From Acidobacteriota bacterium (GTDB lineage Bacteria > Acidobacteriota > Terriglobia > Acidiferrales > UBA7541), in assembly GCA_013289665.1 (NCBI GenBank), contig JABCZN010000001.1, positions 496,001 through 560,000 of the forward strand: a stretch of 64,000 bases of DNA, in the 5' to 3' direction. A program made the translations under genes and the position numbers. The notes beneath the pieces were generated by a model, which was not told where the DNA came from, did no database searches, and was given only the letters and a program-made list of their open reading frames with translations. Of this stretch, positions 30,835 to 39,898 are shown piece after piece. Every line of letters starts with the position of its first letter. The stretch's first letter is position 1.

Positions 30835-33071
30835 CGGTCGGTATCGGCTCCGATGCGTTCGGTGGCGGCAGCGGCGGGGAGTTCCGCGGCTGGCAATTCA
30901 ATCAAGAAACGGGAGCCGCGGGGTTGGTGGTCTTCCATGCGGAGAGAACCGCCGTGTTCGGCGATGATGCGGGCGGCAATGGCGAGGCCTAATCCAGTGC
31001 CGCGATCCTTGGTTGAAAAATGGGGCAGAAACAATTTGTCCTTGTCTTCCGGCGAAATGCCTTTGCCGGTATCGGAAACGGAAATTTCAATAGTATCGGA
31101 TTCCGGGCGCAATTGCGTGTCAACGCCGATTTCGCGGAAGGGTTCGCCTTCTACGGCTTCGGCAGCGTTGTCGATCAAGTTGACGATGACGCTGCGGAGG
31201 AGTTGGCCATCGGCACGGATGGCGGGGAGATTTGGCTCCAGATTTATTTTGAGGCGAATGCCATCGAGGCGTCCGGAGAACAGCTGCAGAGCTTCGCCAA
31301 CGATAATGTTCGCGTCGGTTGGCTGAATCTTGGCGGTGGGGAAGCGGACGAACTGGGAAAATTCGTTGACGAGAGAAGAAAGAGTGGAGACTTCGCGGAC
31401 GATGAGGCCGGCACACTCCTGAGTGATGCGGGTGAGTTCTGGATCTTTGGGAGTTTCATGGGATTGCTCTCGGCGCTGGAGCAGGTGCGTCAGGCGCTGG
31501 GCGGATAGCTGGATGGGCGTGAGAGGATTCTTGATTTCGTGGGCGATGCGGCGGGCGACTTCCTGCCAGGCGGCGGATTTTTGTGCGTGGAGCATTTCGG
31601 TGAGGTCGTCGAACACGAGGACGTAGCCCATGTTGGCGCGGCGGGGGCCGAGGGAACTGACGGTGACGGCGAGGTGGCGAACGCGGCCGTTGACGATGAC
31701 CTCGATTTCGCGGGAGACGACGCCCATGCGCAGCGCGCGGCGCATCAGGGATTGCACAGTGCGATGGGGATCGGGGCCGAGGAGACTTTCGAGGGACTCG
31801 ATATTGTTTTCGCCGATGTTGAACATACGGAGGAGGGCGGCGTTGGTGCGCTGGATCACGCCTTCGGCGTTCAGGTAGATGACGCCGGCTGGAATGTTTT
31901 CGAGGACGGTTTCCATGAGCTGGCGGCGGCGCTCGAGTTCCTGGACGGCTTGCTGGAGGTTGCGGGTGAATTCGTCAATTTGCGAGCGGCTGTCTCGCAG
32001 TTGCGTGGTCATGGTGTTGAAGGAACGGACGAGGACGCCAAGTTCGTCCTGCACCTGTTCGGGAACCTGGTAGTCGAAATTGCCGGTGGAAACTTCGCGC
32101 GTGCCTTCAGCGAGGGCCTGAATGGGGACGGTGACCTGTTTGGCGAGGAACAGCGCGACCCACATGGCGGCGGAGAGAACCAGAAGTGTGAAAAAGAAAA
32201 GAATGAGCAGCATCTGTTTTTTCAAAGCACGAAGATTCTGCTTTAGGTTTTCGTAGTCCCTGGTTTGTTGCTGGATGACGGTCCAGCGCTTCAGGAAATC
32301 GGGGCCGGTGCGGTAGGCGGCGACGAGCGTTCCTTGCTCCGATCCTTTAAGAGTGACCGGGACATGGGCGGCGAAATAGCTTTTGTTTTTGGATTGCCAG
32401 ATTTCGACCCCGCTCGGCAGGGAGTTCTCCAGGGTGCCTTGCTCGCCGCTGACGCTGCAAATGTTGAGGGTGCGGTCTTCCTGCTGGTCGTCGCAAACCA
32501 CCCCGCCCTTGACGAACTTGCCCCTGGAGTCGAAGACCCAGACAGCATCGAGGCCAGCCGTGAAAGCATGTTGCAGAAAGGATTCTGGAGTTTCGCCGGC
32601 GTGCTGCGCGGCCTGATAGCCCAGGGTGTGGAGACGCGGAAGCGTGCCGCGCCCCAGGTCGTTCAGGAGCTTCTGTGTTTCTTCGGAGGCGATTTCAAGA
32701 GGCCGGGGGAACCAGCGGCCGAGGGTACGATTGAGAAGGGCATAACTGATAAAGAACATGAAAATGACAGGGAGTAGAGAAACGGCCACAGCTCCCATCA
32801 CCATTTTGGTTTTGAATCGCGCGCCCAATTGCTCCTTGCTGCGCTCGACCAGCAACCGGATGATGTTGCGCAGAACAATGAGTCCGAAGATGAGTAGAGC
32901 GGCGATGATGAAGCTGGAGACCGCCCAGAGAGCGATGACTTCACGCCAGGATTTGGGTTCGAGAGGGACGTCGAGCGAGCCGAGAGTGAATACGGCGGCA
33001 AGCAAGACTGTGACAAGTACGCCCCCGAGGGCCAGGCGGACACGGAGCTGTTTGTCGGTGGCGGGGCTCAT
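30831..33071 (-). CDS. NtrY-like transmembrane sensor histidine kinase
   Basis: 746 residues. Three N-terminal membrane segments (LALGGVLVTVLLAAVFTLG, ALWAVSSFIIAALLIFGLIVL, VMGAVAVSLLPVIFMFFISY), a periplasmic sensor region, a fourth helix (MLLILFFFTLLVLSAAMWVALFL), HAMP (VTVPIQALAEGTREVSTGNFD), PAS (VLENIPAGVIYLNAEGVIQ), H-box (RRIAHEIKNPLTPIQLSAQR) and HATPase ([31 protein letters not shown]). This is the NtrY arrangement. The ATG at 33071 overlaps the stop of the DNA glycosylase gene. Signal unknown. Confidence 0.92.
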   Translation of the reverse strand: MSPATDKQLRVRLALGGVLVTVLLAAVFTLGSLDVPLEPKSWREVIALWAVSSFIIAALLIFGLIVLRNIIRLLVERSKEQLGARFKTKMVMGAVAVSLLPVIFMFFISYALLNRTLGRWFPRPLEIASEETQKLLNDLGRGTLPRLHTLGYQAAQHAGETPESFLQHAFTAGLDAVWVFDSRGKFVKGGVVCDDQQEDRTLNICSVSGEQGTLENSLPSGVEIWQSKNKSYFAAHVPVTLKGSEQGTLVAAYRTGPDFLKRWTVIQQQTRDYENLKQNLRALKKQMLLILFFFTLLVLSAAMWVALFLAKQVTVPIQALAEGTREVSTGNFDYQVPEQVQDELGVLVRSFNTMTTQLRDSRSQIDEFTRNLQQAVQELERRRQLMETVLENIPAGVIYLNAEGVIQRTNAALLRMFNIGENNIESLESLLGPDPHRTVQSLMRRALRMGVVSREIEVIVNGRVRHLAVTVSSLGPRRANMGYVLVFDDLTEMLHAQKSAAWQEVARRIAHEIKNPLTPIQLSAQRLTHLLQRREQSHETPKDPELTRITQECAGLIVREVSTLSSLVNEFSQFVRFPTAKIQPTDANIIVGEALQLFSGRLDGIRLKINLEPNLPAIRADGQLLRSVIVNLIDNAAEAVEGEPFREIGVDTQLRPESDTIEISVSDTGKGISPEDKDKLFLPHFSTKDRGTGLGLAIAARIIAEHGGSLRMEDHQPRGSRFLIELPAAELPAAAATERIGADTDR

Positions 33072-33832
33072 TGGGCCCCCTCCGGCATGTACGGCAAGAA
33101 GGGACGGAGCGCGCATTGAGAGCAGAGCGGTGCGCGGGTTCGGCAATAGTTTTTGCCGGTGTGGACGATCAGAGCGTGAAATTCGTTGAAGAGTTGGGGG
33201 TCGTTCGGTAAACTTTTTTCGAACAGCCCGCTGATCTCCTCGTAGGACTCTTTCCCGTATGCGAGTCCATGTCGTTCGAGAATGCGCCGCGTATAGGCGT
33301 CCACAACAAAGGCCGGGTGGTGCCCTGCATAGAGCAGGATGGAATCCGCGGTTTCGCGGCCGATGCCGTGCACGTTTAAGAGTTGCTGGCGCAACCTTGC
33401 GGTGGGAGCGCGGAACATCCGGATCAGGGAGCCGTGATGCTCTTTTCGGAGAAATTTCACGAATGCCTTAAGCTTGCGGGCCTTTTGGCGGAAGTAGCCG
33501 GAGGAGCGGATGAGGCGGGTGAGTTTTGCTTGAGGCACGCTTTCCAGGGCCGAGGGAGTGAGCAGGTTCGCCTGGCGCAGATTGGTGATGGCTCGGGCGG
33601 CATTCCCCCAGTTGGTGTTCTGGACCAGGATGGCGCCGATGACCACTTCAAAAGGGGTGCGGCCGGGCCACCAGTGCTGCTCGCCGTGAACCTGAAACAG
33701 GGCATCGAAATAGTGATGGAGGACGGGCAGGCTCTCCGGAGCCAGCGTGGCGCGCTGCTGGCGGGCCCGGTCGGATTGGCGGAGCGCTGCAGATCGACGG
33801 GGCTGCGCAGGCAAAATGGGACTCGCAGACAT
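33068..33832 (-). CDS. endonuclease III-superfamily DNA glycosylase, MagIII-like
   Basis: 254 residues. HhH-GPD fold: FEVVIGAILVQNTNWGNAARAI, then the helix-hairpin-helix LLNVHGIGRETADSILLYAG and the catalytic Asp in FVVDAYTRRILERHG. The position of the EndoIII catalytic Lys is Glu (GRETAD), as in MagIII-type 3-methyladenine glycosylases, so AP-lyase activity is not expected. The cluster motif C-x6-C-x2-C-x5-C is incomplete: YCRTRAPLCSQC is followed by Leu where the fourth Cys should be. ATG 33832 is chosen; a TTG start at 33865 is possible. Coupled to the NtrY-like gene by a 4-bp overlap. Confidence 0.85.
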   Translation of the reverse strand: MSASPILPAQPRRSAALRQSDRARQQRATLAPESLPVLHHYFDALFQVHGEQHWWPGRTPFEVVIGAILVQNTNWGNAARAITNLRQANLLTPSALESVPQAKLTRLIRSSGYFRQKARKLKAFVKFLRKEHHGSLIRMFRAPTARLRQQLLNVHGIGRETADSILLYAGHHPAFVVDAYTRRILERHGLAYGKESYEEISGLFEKSLPNDPQLFNEFHALIVHTGKNYCRTRAPLCSQCALRPFLPYMPEGAQ

Positions 33833-33898
33833 CTCCCTCCGACGATATCCACGGCTTGCGGGCAAGTCAAGAACACGACACTGTCCTTGCTTCCCAGG

Positions 33899-33918
33899 AC
33901 CTGTTCAACTGTACAGGT
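33899..33918. promoter_or_regulatory. perfect dyad resembling a CTGT-N8-ACAG SOS box
   Basis: ACCTGT (33899-33904) and ACAGGT (33913-33918) are perfect inverted arms around 8 bp. The layout CTGT-N8-ACAG is that of the enterobacterial LexA box. It sits 67 bp upstream of the DNA glycosylase start and 100 bp upstream of pilB. Which gene it serves, and by what protein, is unknown. Confidence 0.4.
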
Positions 33919-34017
33919 ATTAGCGAATTCACAACGAGGGTTCAAATTCGGACGCCGGAAACACAGCCTCTTTGCTATGTTTGGCGGTAGGTGCACGAGT
34001 TCTAGGGAGCGCTGCGG

Positions 34018-35736
34018 ATGTCTGTCCGTCTTGGCGAAATCTTATTAAAGGAAAGCCTGATTACCCAGGATCAACTGGATAAGGCGCTGGAATTTCAGCG
34101 TTCAAACGGCGGCAAGCTGGGCAGCTGCCTGACGAAAATGGGCTTTATCACCGATGATGACATCACCGGCGTGCTTTCGCGGCAGTATGGCGTTCCCTCC
34201 ATCAATCTGAAATATTACGAAATCGATCCCAACGTCATAAAACTCATCCCTCAGGACACGGCGCTTCGCTATCAGGTGGTTCCTCTTTCGCGAGTCGGTT
34301 CGGTTCTTACAATTGCGATGACCGACCCGACCAACGTTTTCGCGATGGACGACATCAAGTTCATGACCGGCTTCAACGTGGAGCCGGTGGTGGCATCGGA
34401 ATCGGCGATTGGCGAAGCGATTGGCCGGTTTTATGGCGGCGGCAATGCCAGCCACGAAGAGCTCAGCAACCTTATGAAGGACCTGGTGGACGAGGACCAG
34501 GAACTGGAACTGGCGGCGGAAGAGCAGGAACTGGACGCGGCTTCGCTCGAAAAGGCCGCGGAAGAAGCGCCGATCATCAAGTTGGTGAACCTGATTCTGA
34601 CGGATTCGGTGAAGCGGGGCGCGAGCGATATTCACGTGGAGCCATACGAGACGGAAATGCGCGTGAGGTTCCGTGTTGACGGCGTTCTGCAGACGGTCAT
34701 GAATCCGCCGATGAAGCTGCGGGACGCGATCACCAGCCGCATGAAGATCATGGCCAAGCTGGACATCGCGGAAAAGCGGCTGCCGCAAGACGGCCGCATC
34801 ATGATCAAGTACAAGGCCGACGGAAAGAAGAAGGAACTGGACTTCCGTGTTTCGACGGTGCCGACGCTTTACGGCGAAAAGATCGTGCTCCGATTGCTGG
34901 ACAAGGAAAACCTGCGGCTGGATATGACCAAGCTGGGTTTCGAGCCGGAGTCGTTGAAGAAATTCGAACGCAACATTTTGAAGCCATACGGGATGGTGCT
35001 GGTTACGGGGCCGACGGGTTCCGGTAAGACGAACACGCTGTACTCCTCGGTGGCGCGGCTAAACCAGGTGGACACCAACATCATGACCGCGGAAGACCCG
35101 GTCGAGTTCCAGTTGTCGGGGATCAATCAGGTGCAGATGAAAGAGCAGATCGGGTTGAACTTCGCCGCGGCGTTGCGCGCCTTTTTGCGGCAAGACCCCA
35201 ACATTATTCTGGTCGGCGAAATTCGAGACTTTGAGACGGCGGAAATCGGCGTGAAAGCCGCGCTGACGGGGCACTTGGTGCTTTCGACGCTGCACACGAA
35301 CGACGCGCCGTCCACCATCAGCCGCTTGATGAACATGGGTATTGAGCCGTTCCTGGTGGCCACTTCGGTGAACCTGATTTGCGCGCAACGCCTGGTGCGC
35401 CGGATTTGCGTGAATTGCAAGGAAGAGCTGGAAGTCCCGGAGCAGGCCTTGATTGACGCAGGGTATACGCCCGAAGAGGTAAAGACGACGAAGATCTACC
35501 ACGGGAAGGGCTGCACGACCTGCAACAAGGGCGGCTATAAAGGACGCACAGGTTTGTACGAAGTGATGGAAATTAATGACGAATTGCGCGAGCTGATTCT
35601 GGTTGGCGCTTCGGCCCTGGAATTGAAGAAGAAGGCGATCGAGCAGGGCATGATCACGCTCCGGCGCAGCGGGCTGATCAAGGTTGCGCTGGGACAGACC
35701 ACAATGGAAGAAGTGTTGCGCGAAACAGTTTTGTAG
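34018..35736 (+). CDS. pilB: type IV pilus extension ATPase PilB with MshEN domain
   Basis: 572 residues. Residues 1-140 are an MshEN (T2SSE N) domain (RLGEILLKESLITQDQLDKA, GGKLGSCLTKMGFI, LSRQYGVPSINL), a module that binds c-di-GMP in MshE-type ATPases. The ATPase core has ASDIHVEPYE, Walker A GPTGSGKTNTL (about 327-337), Asp box VEFQLSGINQVQ, Walker B IILVGEIRDFETAEI, and the His box STLHTNDAPS. A zinc tetracysteine (CVNC ... CTTC) follows. Powers pilin polymerisation. First gene of pilB-pilT-pilC; ATG at 34018 after AGGGAGC. Confidence 0.96.
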   Translation: MSVRLGEILLKESLITQDQLDKALEFQRSNGGKLGSCLTKMGFITDDDITGVLSRQYGVPSINLKYYEIDPNVIKLIPQDTALRYQVVPLSRVGSVLTIAMTDPTNVFAMDDIKFMTGFNVEPVVASESAIGEAIGRFYGGGNASHEELSNLMKDLVDEDQELELAAEEQELDAASLEKAAEEAPIIKLVNLILTDSVKRGASDIHVEPYETEMRVRFRVDGVLQTVMNPPMKLRDAITSRMKIMAKLDIAEKRLPQDGRIMIKYKADGKKKELDFRVSTVPTLYGEKIVLRLLDKENLRLDMTKLGFEPESLKKFERNILKPYGMVLVTGPTGSGKTNTLYSSVARLNQVDTNIMTAEDPVEFQLSGINQVQMKEQIGLNFAAALRAFLRQDPNIILVGEIRDFETAEIGVKAALTGHLVLSTLHTNDAPSTISRLMNMGIEPFLVATSVNLICAQRLVRRICVNCKEELEVPEQALIDAGYTPEEVKTTKIYHGKGCTTCNKGGYKGRTGLYEVMEINDELRELILVGASALELKKKAIEQGMITLRRSGLIKVALGQTTMEEVLRETVL

Positions 35737-35754
35737 GCCGGAAAGGGTGCAGAA

Positions 35755-36900
35755 ATGCCAGGTATAACGCTCAGCGAATTGCTCAAGAAGATGATCGAAA
35801 TGGGAGGCAGCGACCTGCATATCACGACGAACAGCGCGCCCCGGGTGCGCGTACATGGCCGGCTTCGCCCCCTGGATATGCCGCCGCTGACGGCAGCGGA
35901 CACGAAATCGCTGGCATATAGCGTTCTGACGGACGCGCAGAAGCACCGGTTCGAGGAAAACCTGGAGCTGGACTTTTCGTTTGGATTGAAGAACCTGGCG
36001 CGCTTCCGCGGCAACGTGTTCAATCAGCGCGGAGCAGTCGGCGCGGTGTTCCGCACCATTCCGTGGGAGATCAAGGGATTTGACGCGCTCGGATTGCCAC
36101 TGGTGGTCAAAGGCCTTTGCGACAAGCCGCGCGGACTGGTGCTGGTGACCGGCCCGACGGGTTCGGGCAAGTCCACTACACTGGCGGCGATGCTGGACAA
36201 GATCAATGCCGAGCGCGAAGAGCATATGATCACGATCGAGGACCCGATCGAATTCCTGCACAATCACAAAAAGTGCCTGGTGAACCAGCGCGAGGTGCAC
36301 GCGGATACGCATTCCTTTGCCAACTCACTGCGCGCCGCGCTGCGCGAAGACCCCGACGTGGTGCTGATCGGCGAAATGCGCGACCTCGAAACGATCGAGT
36401 CGGCGCTGCGCATCGCGGAAACGGGCCACTTGACCTTCGCGACGCTGCACACGAACTCCGCCGCGTCCACAATCAACCGCATTATTGACGTGTTCCCGGC
36501 GCACCAGCAACCGCAGATTCGCGCACAGCTTTCGATGGTGCTGGAAGGAATCCTTTGCCAGGCGCTGCTGCCGCGTTCAGACAACCGCGGGCGTTTCATG
36601 GTGATGGAAGTGCTGATCCCAACGCCGGCAATACGCAACCTGATTCGCGAAGACAAGATCCATCAGATCTATTCGGCAATGCAAACGGGGACAGGGCAGA
36701 CGGGGATGCAAACGTTCAACCAGGGGCTGGCGAACGCGTATTTCCAGAAAGTGATCACGCTCGATATGGCATTGTCCCGTTCGTCGAACCAGGACGAGTT
36801 GCAGGACATGATCAACCGAGGGGTGGCTTCGGCGGGTGGCTCGACCGGGTCGACCGGGAAAGCACCTGCAGGCCGCAGTCCGGTAGGTTCAAAACACTAA
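35755..36900 (+). CDS. pilT: type IV pilus retraction ATPase PilT
   Basis: 381 residues. GSDLHITTNSAPRVRVHGRL at the N terminus, Walker A GPTGSGKSTT at about 132-141, ITIEDPIEFLHNHKKC, Walker B VVLIGEMRDLET, His box ATLHTNSAASTINRIIDVFP, and the PilT-specific C-terminal AIRNLIREDKIHQIYSAMQTG motif (AIRNLIRE), needed for retraction. A Gly/Ser/Thr-rich tail ends the protein. It lies 18 bp after pilB. Confidence 0.96.
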   Translation: MPGITLSELLKKMIEMGGSDLHITTNSAPRVRVHGRLRPLDMPPLTAADTKSLAYSVLTDAQKHRFEENLELDFSFGLKNLARFRGNVFNQRGAVGAVFRTIPWEIKGFDALGLPLVVKGLCDKPRGLVLVTGPTGSGKSTTLAAMLDKINAEREEHMITIEDPIEFLHNHKKCLVNQREVHADTHSFANSLRAALREDPDVVLIGEMRDLETIESALRIAETGHLTFATLHTNSAASTINRIIDVFPAHQQPQIRAQLSMVLEGILCQALLPRSDNRGRFMVMEVLIPTPAIRNLIREDKIHQIYSAMQTGTGQTGMQTFNQGLANAYFQKVITLDMALSRSSNQDELQDMINRGVASAGGSTGSTGKAPAGRSPVGSKH

Positions 36901-36956
36901 GGGATTGTTTTCGGGAGACGGAAGGTCAAAATTTCGACGGTTGAGGAGGAAAGGTT

Positions 36957-38168
36957 ATGCCGGTCTTTACTTATCGAGGAACGAATCGGTCGGGAGGGTC
37001 TGTTGCCGGTGAGATGACGGCAGCCAGCAAGGCGGAGCTGCAGAGTTTATTGCGGCGCCAGCAGATCACACCGACGAAAATGTCCGAAAAGGGCAAGGAG
37101 TTCAACCTGCCCACATTTGGCGGAGGCGTCTCCGCCAAGGAACTCGCGGTGTTCACACGGCAGTTCTCCGTGATGATCGACGCGGGTCTTCCGCTGGTGC
37201 AGTGCCTGGAAATCCTGGCCAGCCAGCAGGAAAACAAGCTGTTTCAGAAGGTGCTGACGGGCACGCGGAGCGCCGTCGAAGGCGGCAGCAACCTTTCGAC
37301 GGCGATGAAGCAGTATCCGAAAGTGTTCGACCCGCTCTACAGCAACATGGTGGAGGCGGGGGAGACGGGCGGTATTCTTGACACCATTTTGCAGCGGCTT
37401 TCGACCTACATCGAAAAGAACGTGAAGTTGAAAGCGGCGGTCAAATCGGCATTAATTTACCCCATCGGCGTTTTGACCATCGCCGGCGGTGTCATCTTTC
37501 TGCTGCTCTGGAAAGTGGTGCCGATTTTCGCGACCCTGTTCGCCGGCTTGGGCGTGGACCTGCCGTTGCCGACCAAGATCGTGATTGGGTTGAGCAACTT
37601 CGTGGGCAGTATTTTCGGGTTGCTGATTGTGGGGGGCATCATAGGCGGCATATTCGGGCTTAAAATGTGGTACGGAACTCCACAGGGACGATTCGTGATG
37701 GACACGATCGTTCTGAAACTGCCGGTTCTTGGCATCCTCATGCGCAAGATCGCGGTGGCGCGGTTCACGCGAACTCTGGGCACCTTGATCTCCTCCGGCG
37801 TGCCAATTCTGGAAGGGTTGGACATTACGGCGAAGACGTCGGGCAACGCGGTTGTGGAAAGAGCGTTGTTTCAGGTGCGCAAATCGCTCGAAGAAGGCAA
37901 GTCTCTTACCGAGCCGTTGAAGGACTCGGCGGTATTCCCGGGCATGGTTACGCAAATGATCGCGGTCGGTGAACAGACCGGCGCGATGGATGCCATGCTG
38001 CAGAAGGTTGCCGACTTCTACGAGGATGAAGTGGACGCGGCGGTGAAGGACCTGCTGACCGCGCTGGAACCGATCATGATCGTCTTCCTCGGCACGGTCG
38101 TCGGCGGGGTGGTAATTTCCATGTACCTGCCGCTGTTCACGTTGATCGGGAAACTCTCGGGCCACTAG
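36957..38168 (+). CDS. pilC: type IV pilus inner-membrane platform protein PilC
   Basis: 403 residues, two GspF domains. N-terminal TYRGTNRSGGSVAGEM and KELAVFTRQFSVMIDAGLPL, first membrane block YPIGVLTIAGGVIFLLLWKVVPIFA, second domain VARFTRTLGTLISSGVPILEG, closing membrane helix EPIMIVFLGTVVGGVVISMY. Couples PilB/PilT motion to the pilus. RBS is GAGGAGGAAAGG. Last gene of the first pilus operon, followed by a strong terminator. Confidence 0.96.
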   Translation: MPVFTYRGTNRSGGSVAGEMTAASKAELQSLLRRQQITPTKMSEKGKEFNLPTFGGGVSAKELAVFTRQFSVMIDAGLPLVQCLEILASQQENKLFQKVLTGTRSAVEGGSNLSTAMKQYPKVFDPLYSNMVEAGETGGILDTILQRLSTYIEKNVKLKAAVKSALIYPIGVLTIAGGVIFLLLWKVVPIFATLFAGLGVDLPLPTKIVIGLSNFVGSIFGLLIVGGIIGGIFGLKMWYGTPQGRFVMDTIVLKLPVLGILMRKIAVARFTRTLGTLISSGVPILEGLDITAKTSGNAVVERALFQVRKSLEEGKSLTEPLKDSAVFPGMVTQMIAVGEQTGAMDAMLQKVADFYEDEVDAAVKDLLTALEPIMIVFLGTVVGGVVISMYLPLFTLIGKLSGH

Positions 38169-38184
38169 AACGATAGCAGTTTGG

Positions 38185-38225
38185 AAATGGAGGACAGGGG
38201 AAATGCTTCTGTCCTCCATTTTTTG
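38185..38225 (+). terminator. rho-independent terminator after pilC
   Basis: A perfect 13-bp stem AAATGGAGGACAG (38185-38197) / CTGTCCTCCATTT (38209-38221) with an 11-nt loop, running into a T-tract. It separates pilBTC from pilSR. Confidence 0.9.
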
Positions 38226-38278
38226 TTTAAGATGGAATCAGAGATGAGCGGGCAAACCGGGGGGCTGCCGCTCGAGGC

Positions 38279-39892
38279 ATGGAACAGTCATTCAATCGCC
38301 GTGAATGGGTGGACTGGCTGACGCGGGTCCGCCTGCTGCTGATCGCCTTGATTTTGGGTGTGGGGGTGGTCTGGCCGCAATACGTTCCCTCGCCCGCCTC
38401 ACCGCGGTATTTTCTTCCTATCGTCATTTTGTGGATCACCATCGGGATACTGCACCTGATCCTGGTGCGGCTGTTACCGGAGGCTGCCTGGCTGGGCGGT
38501 TTGCAGGTGTCCTGCGACGTGGTGATGATCAGTGGAATCGTCTACACCACGGGGCTGCAGGACAGCTATTTCACTTCGCTCTATCTGCTGGTGATTATCG
38601 TGGCCAGCATCCTGTTCAGCCGCCAGGCGTCATTTATCACGGCGACGCTGTGCCTTGCTGCGCTGGGCACGCTGACAGGGTTGGTGCATTCCGGGCGCCT
38701 GGCGCAGACTTCGGTGGCGGCCCCGACAGCGGAAAATCTGCGCATGTGGTTTCTGAGCAATTCGTTCGGGTTCCTGGCGATTGCCTATCTTTCCAGCCTG
38801 CTGGCCCACTCTTTGCGCAGCAAGAGTTCGGAACTTGAGGAGAAAAGGGAAGAGCTGCTGGAGTTGCAGGACTTCACCTCGGACATCATCCACTCCATGC
38901 GGGGCGGACTGGTGACCACGGACATGGAGGGCCGGGTGGTGCTGCTGAACCGTACCGGGGAGGAAATACTGGGGCGCACGTTCGCGGAGCTGCGGGGGCG
39001 GGATTTGCGCGAAGTGAGCGCGGAGTTCTGGCAGCACGACATCTCCACGTTGCCGGAGAAGCTGTCTTTGCGGCGCGAAATTGAGGTGCGGATTCCGGGA
39101 GGGCAAAAACGGTATCTGGGAATTTCAGTGTCGCCGCTGCGAACGCGAGACACGCGGCGCAGCGGATTCGTGTTCAATTTTCAGGACCTGACGGAGCTGC
39201 GTCGGCTGGAGCAGGAAGTAGCCACGAAGGAGCGGATGGCGGCGGTCGGGCGGCTGTCCGCGGCGATCGCGCACGAAATCCGGCAACCGCTGACGGCCAT
39301 GGCCGGGGCCGTTAAAGAGCTGGCGCGGCTGGTCCCCCTCGAAGAGGACGAAAAGCATCTCGTGAACATCGTCAGCCGGGAGTCCGAGCGGCTGAATCAG
39401 ATCATTACGGACTTCCTGAACTTCTCGCGCGAGAAATCGTTTGTGTTCGCGGAAGCGGATGTGGGGCCGCTGCTGGACGAAACGTTGACGTTGCTGGAGC
39501 GGAAACCGGGCGCTGCGCAGAAGCTGCAAATTGTCCGGGCATTCAACGGGGAAGCGGCCATGGCGCGGGTGGACCCGAACAAGATCAAGCAGGTGTTCTG
39601 GAACCTGTGCGACAACGCGGTGCGGGCCATGCCACAGGGCGGGTCGCTGACGGTGGGCATCGAGCGGGTGCCCGACTGGCTGCGGATTTCCTTCCGGGAC
39701 ACCGGCATCGGACTGGATCCACAGCAACGAGCCAAGATTTTCGAACCCCTGCAATCCAATTTTGAAGGCGGGACGGGACTTGGGTTGGCTATCGTATACC
39801 AGATTGTGCAGGCACATAACGGGCGCATCACGGTTCATAGTGAAAAAGAGAAAGGCGCGGAATTTGTTATCGAGCTTCCGCGCACTGAATGA
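38279..39892 (+). CDS. pilS: PilS-like sensor histidine kinase
   Basis: 537 residues. About six hydrophobic segments at the N terminus ([61 protein letters not shown] and others) match the PilS membrane sensor that monitors pilin in the membrane. Then a coiled linker, a PAS domain ([35 protein letters not shown]), H-box [16 protein letters not shown] with His332, and HATPase motifs ([30 protein letters not shown]). Placed 6 bp before the sigma-54 activator and just upstream of the pilin genes, as in the known PilS/PilR pair. Confidence 0.9.
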   Translation: MEQSFNRREWVDWLTRVRLLLIALILGVGVVWPQYVPSPASPRYFLPIVILWITIGILHLILVRLLPEAAWLGGLQVSCDVVMISGIVYTTGLQDSYFTSLYLLVIIVASILFSRQASFITATLCLAALGTLTGLVHSGRLAQTSVAAPTAENLRMWFLSNSFGFLAIAYLSSLLAHSLRSKSSELEEKREELLELQDFTSDIIHSMRGGLVTTDMEGRVVLLNRTGEEILGRTFAELRGRDLREVSAEFWQHDISTLPEKLSLRREIEVRIPGGQKRYLGISVSPLRTRDTRRSGFVFNFQDLTELRRLEQEVATKERMAAVGRLSAAIAHEIRQPLTAMAGAVKELARLVPLEEDEKHLVNIVSRESERLNQIITDFLNFSREKSFVFAEADVGPLLDETLTLLERKPGAAQKLQIVRAFNGEAAMARVDPNKIKQVFWNLCDNAVRAMPQGGSLTVGIERVPDWLRISFRDTGIGLDPQQRAKIFEPLQSNFEGGTGLGLAIVYQIVQAHNGRITVHSEKEKGAEFVIELPRTE

Positions 39893-39898
39893 GGCGCT

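Noticed and set aside
35059..36312. 417-codon open frame on the minus strand
   Set aside because: Antisense to pilB/pilT, both clearly real.
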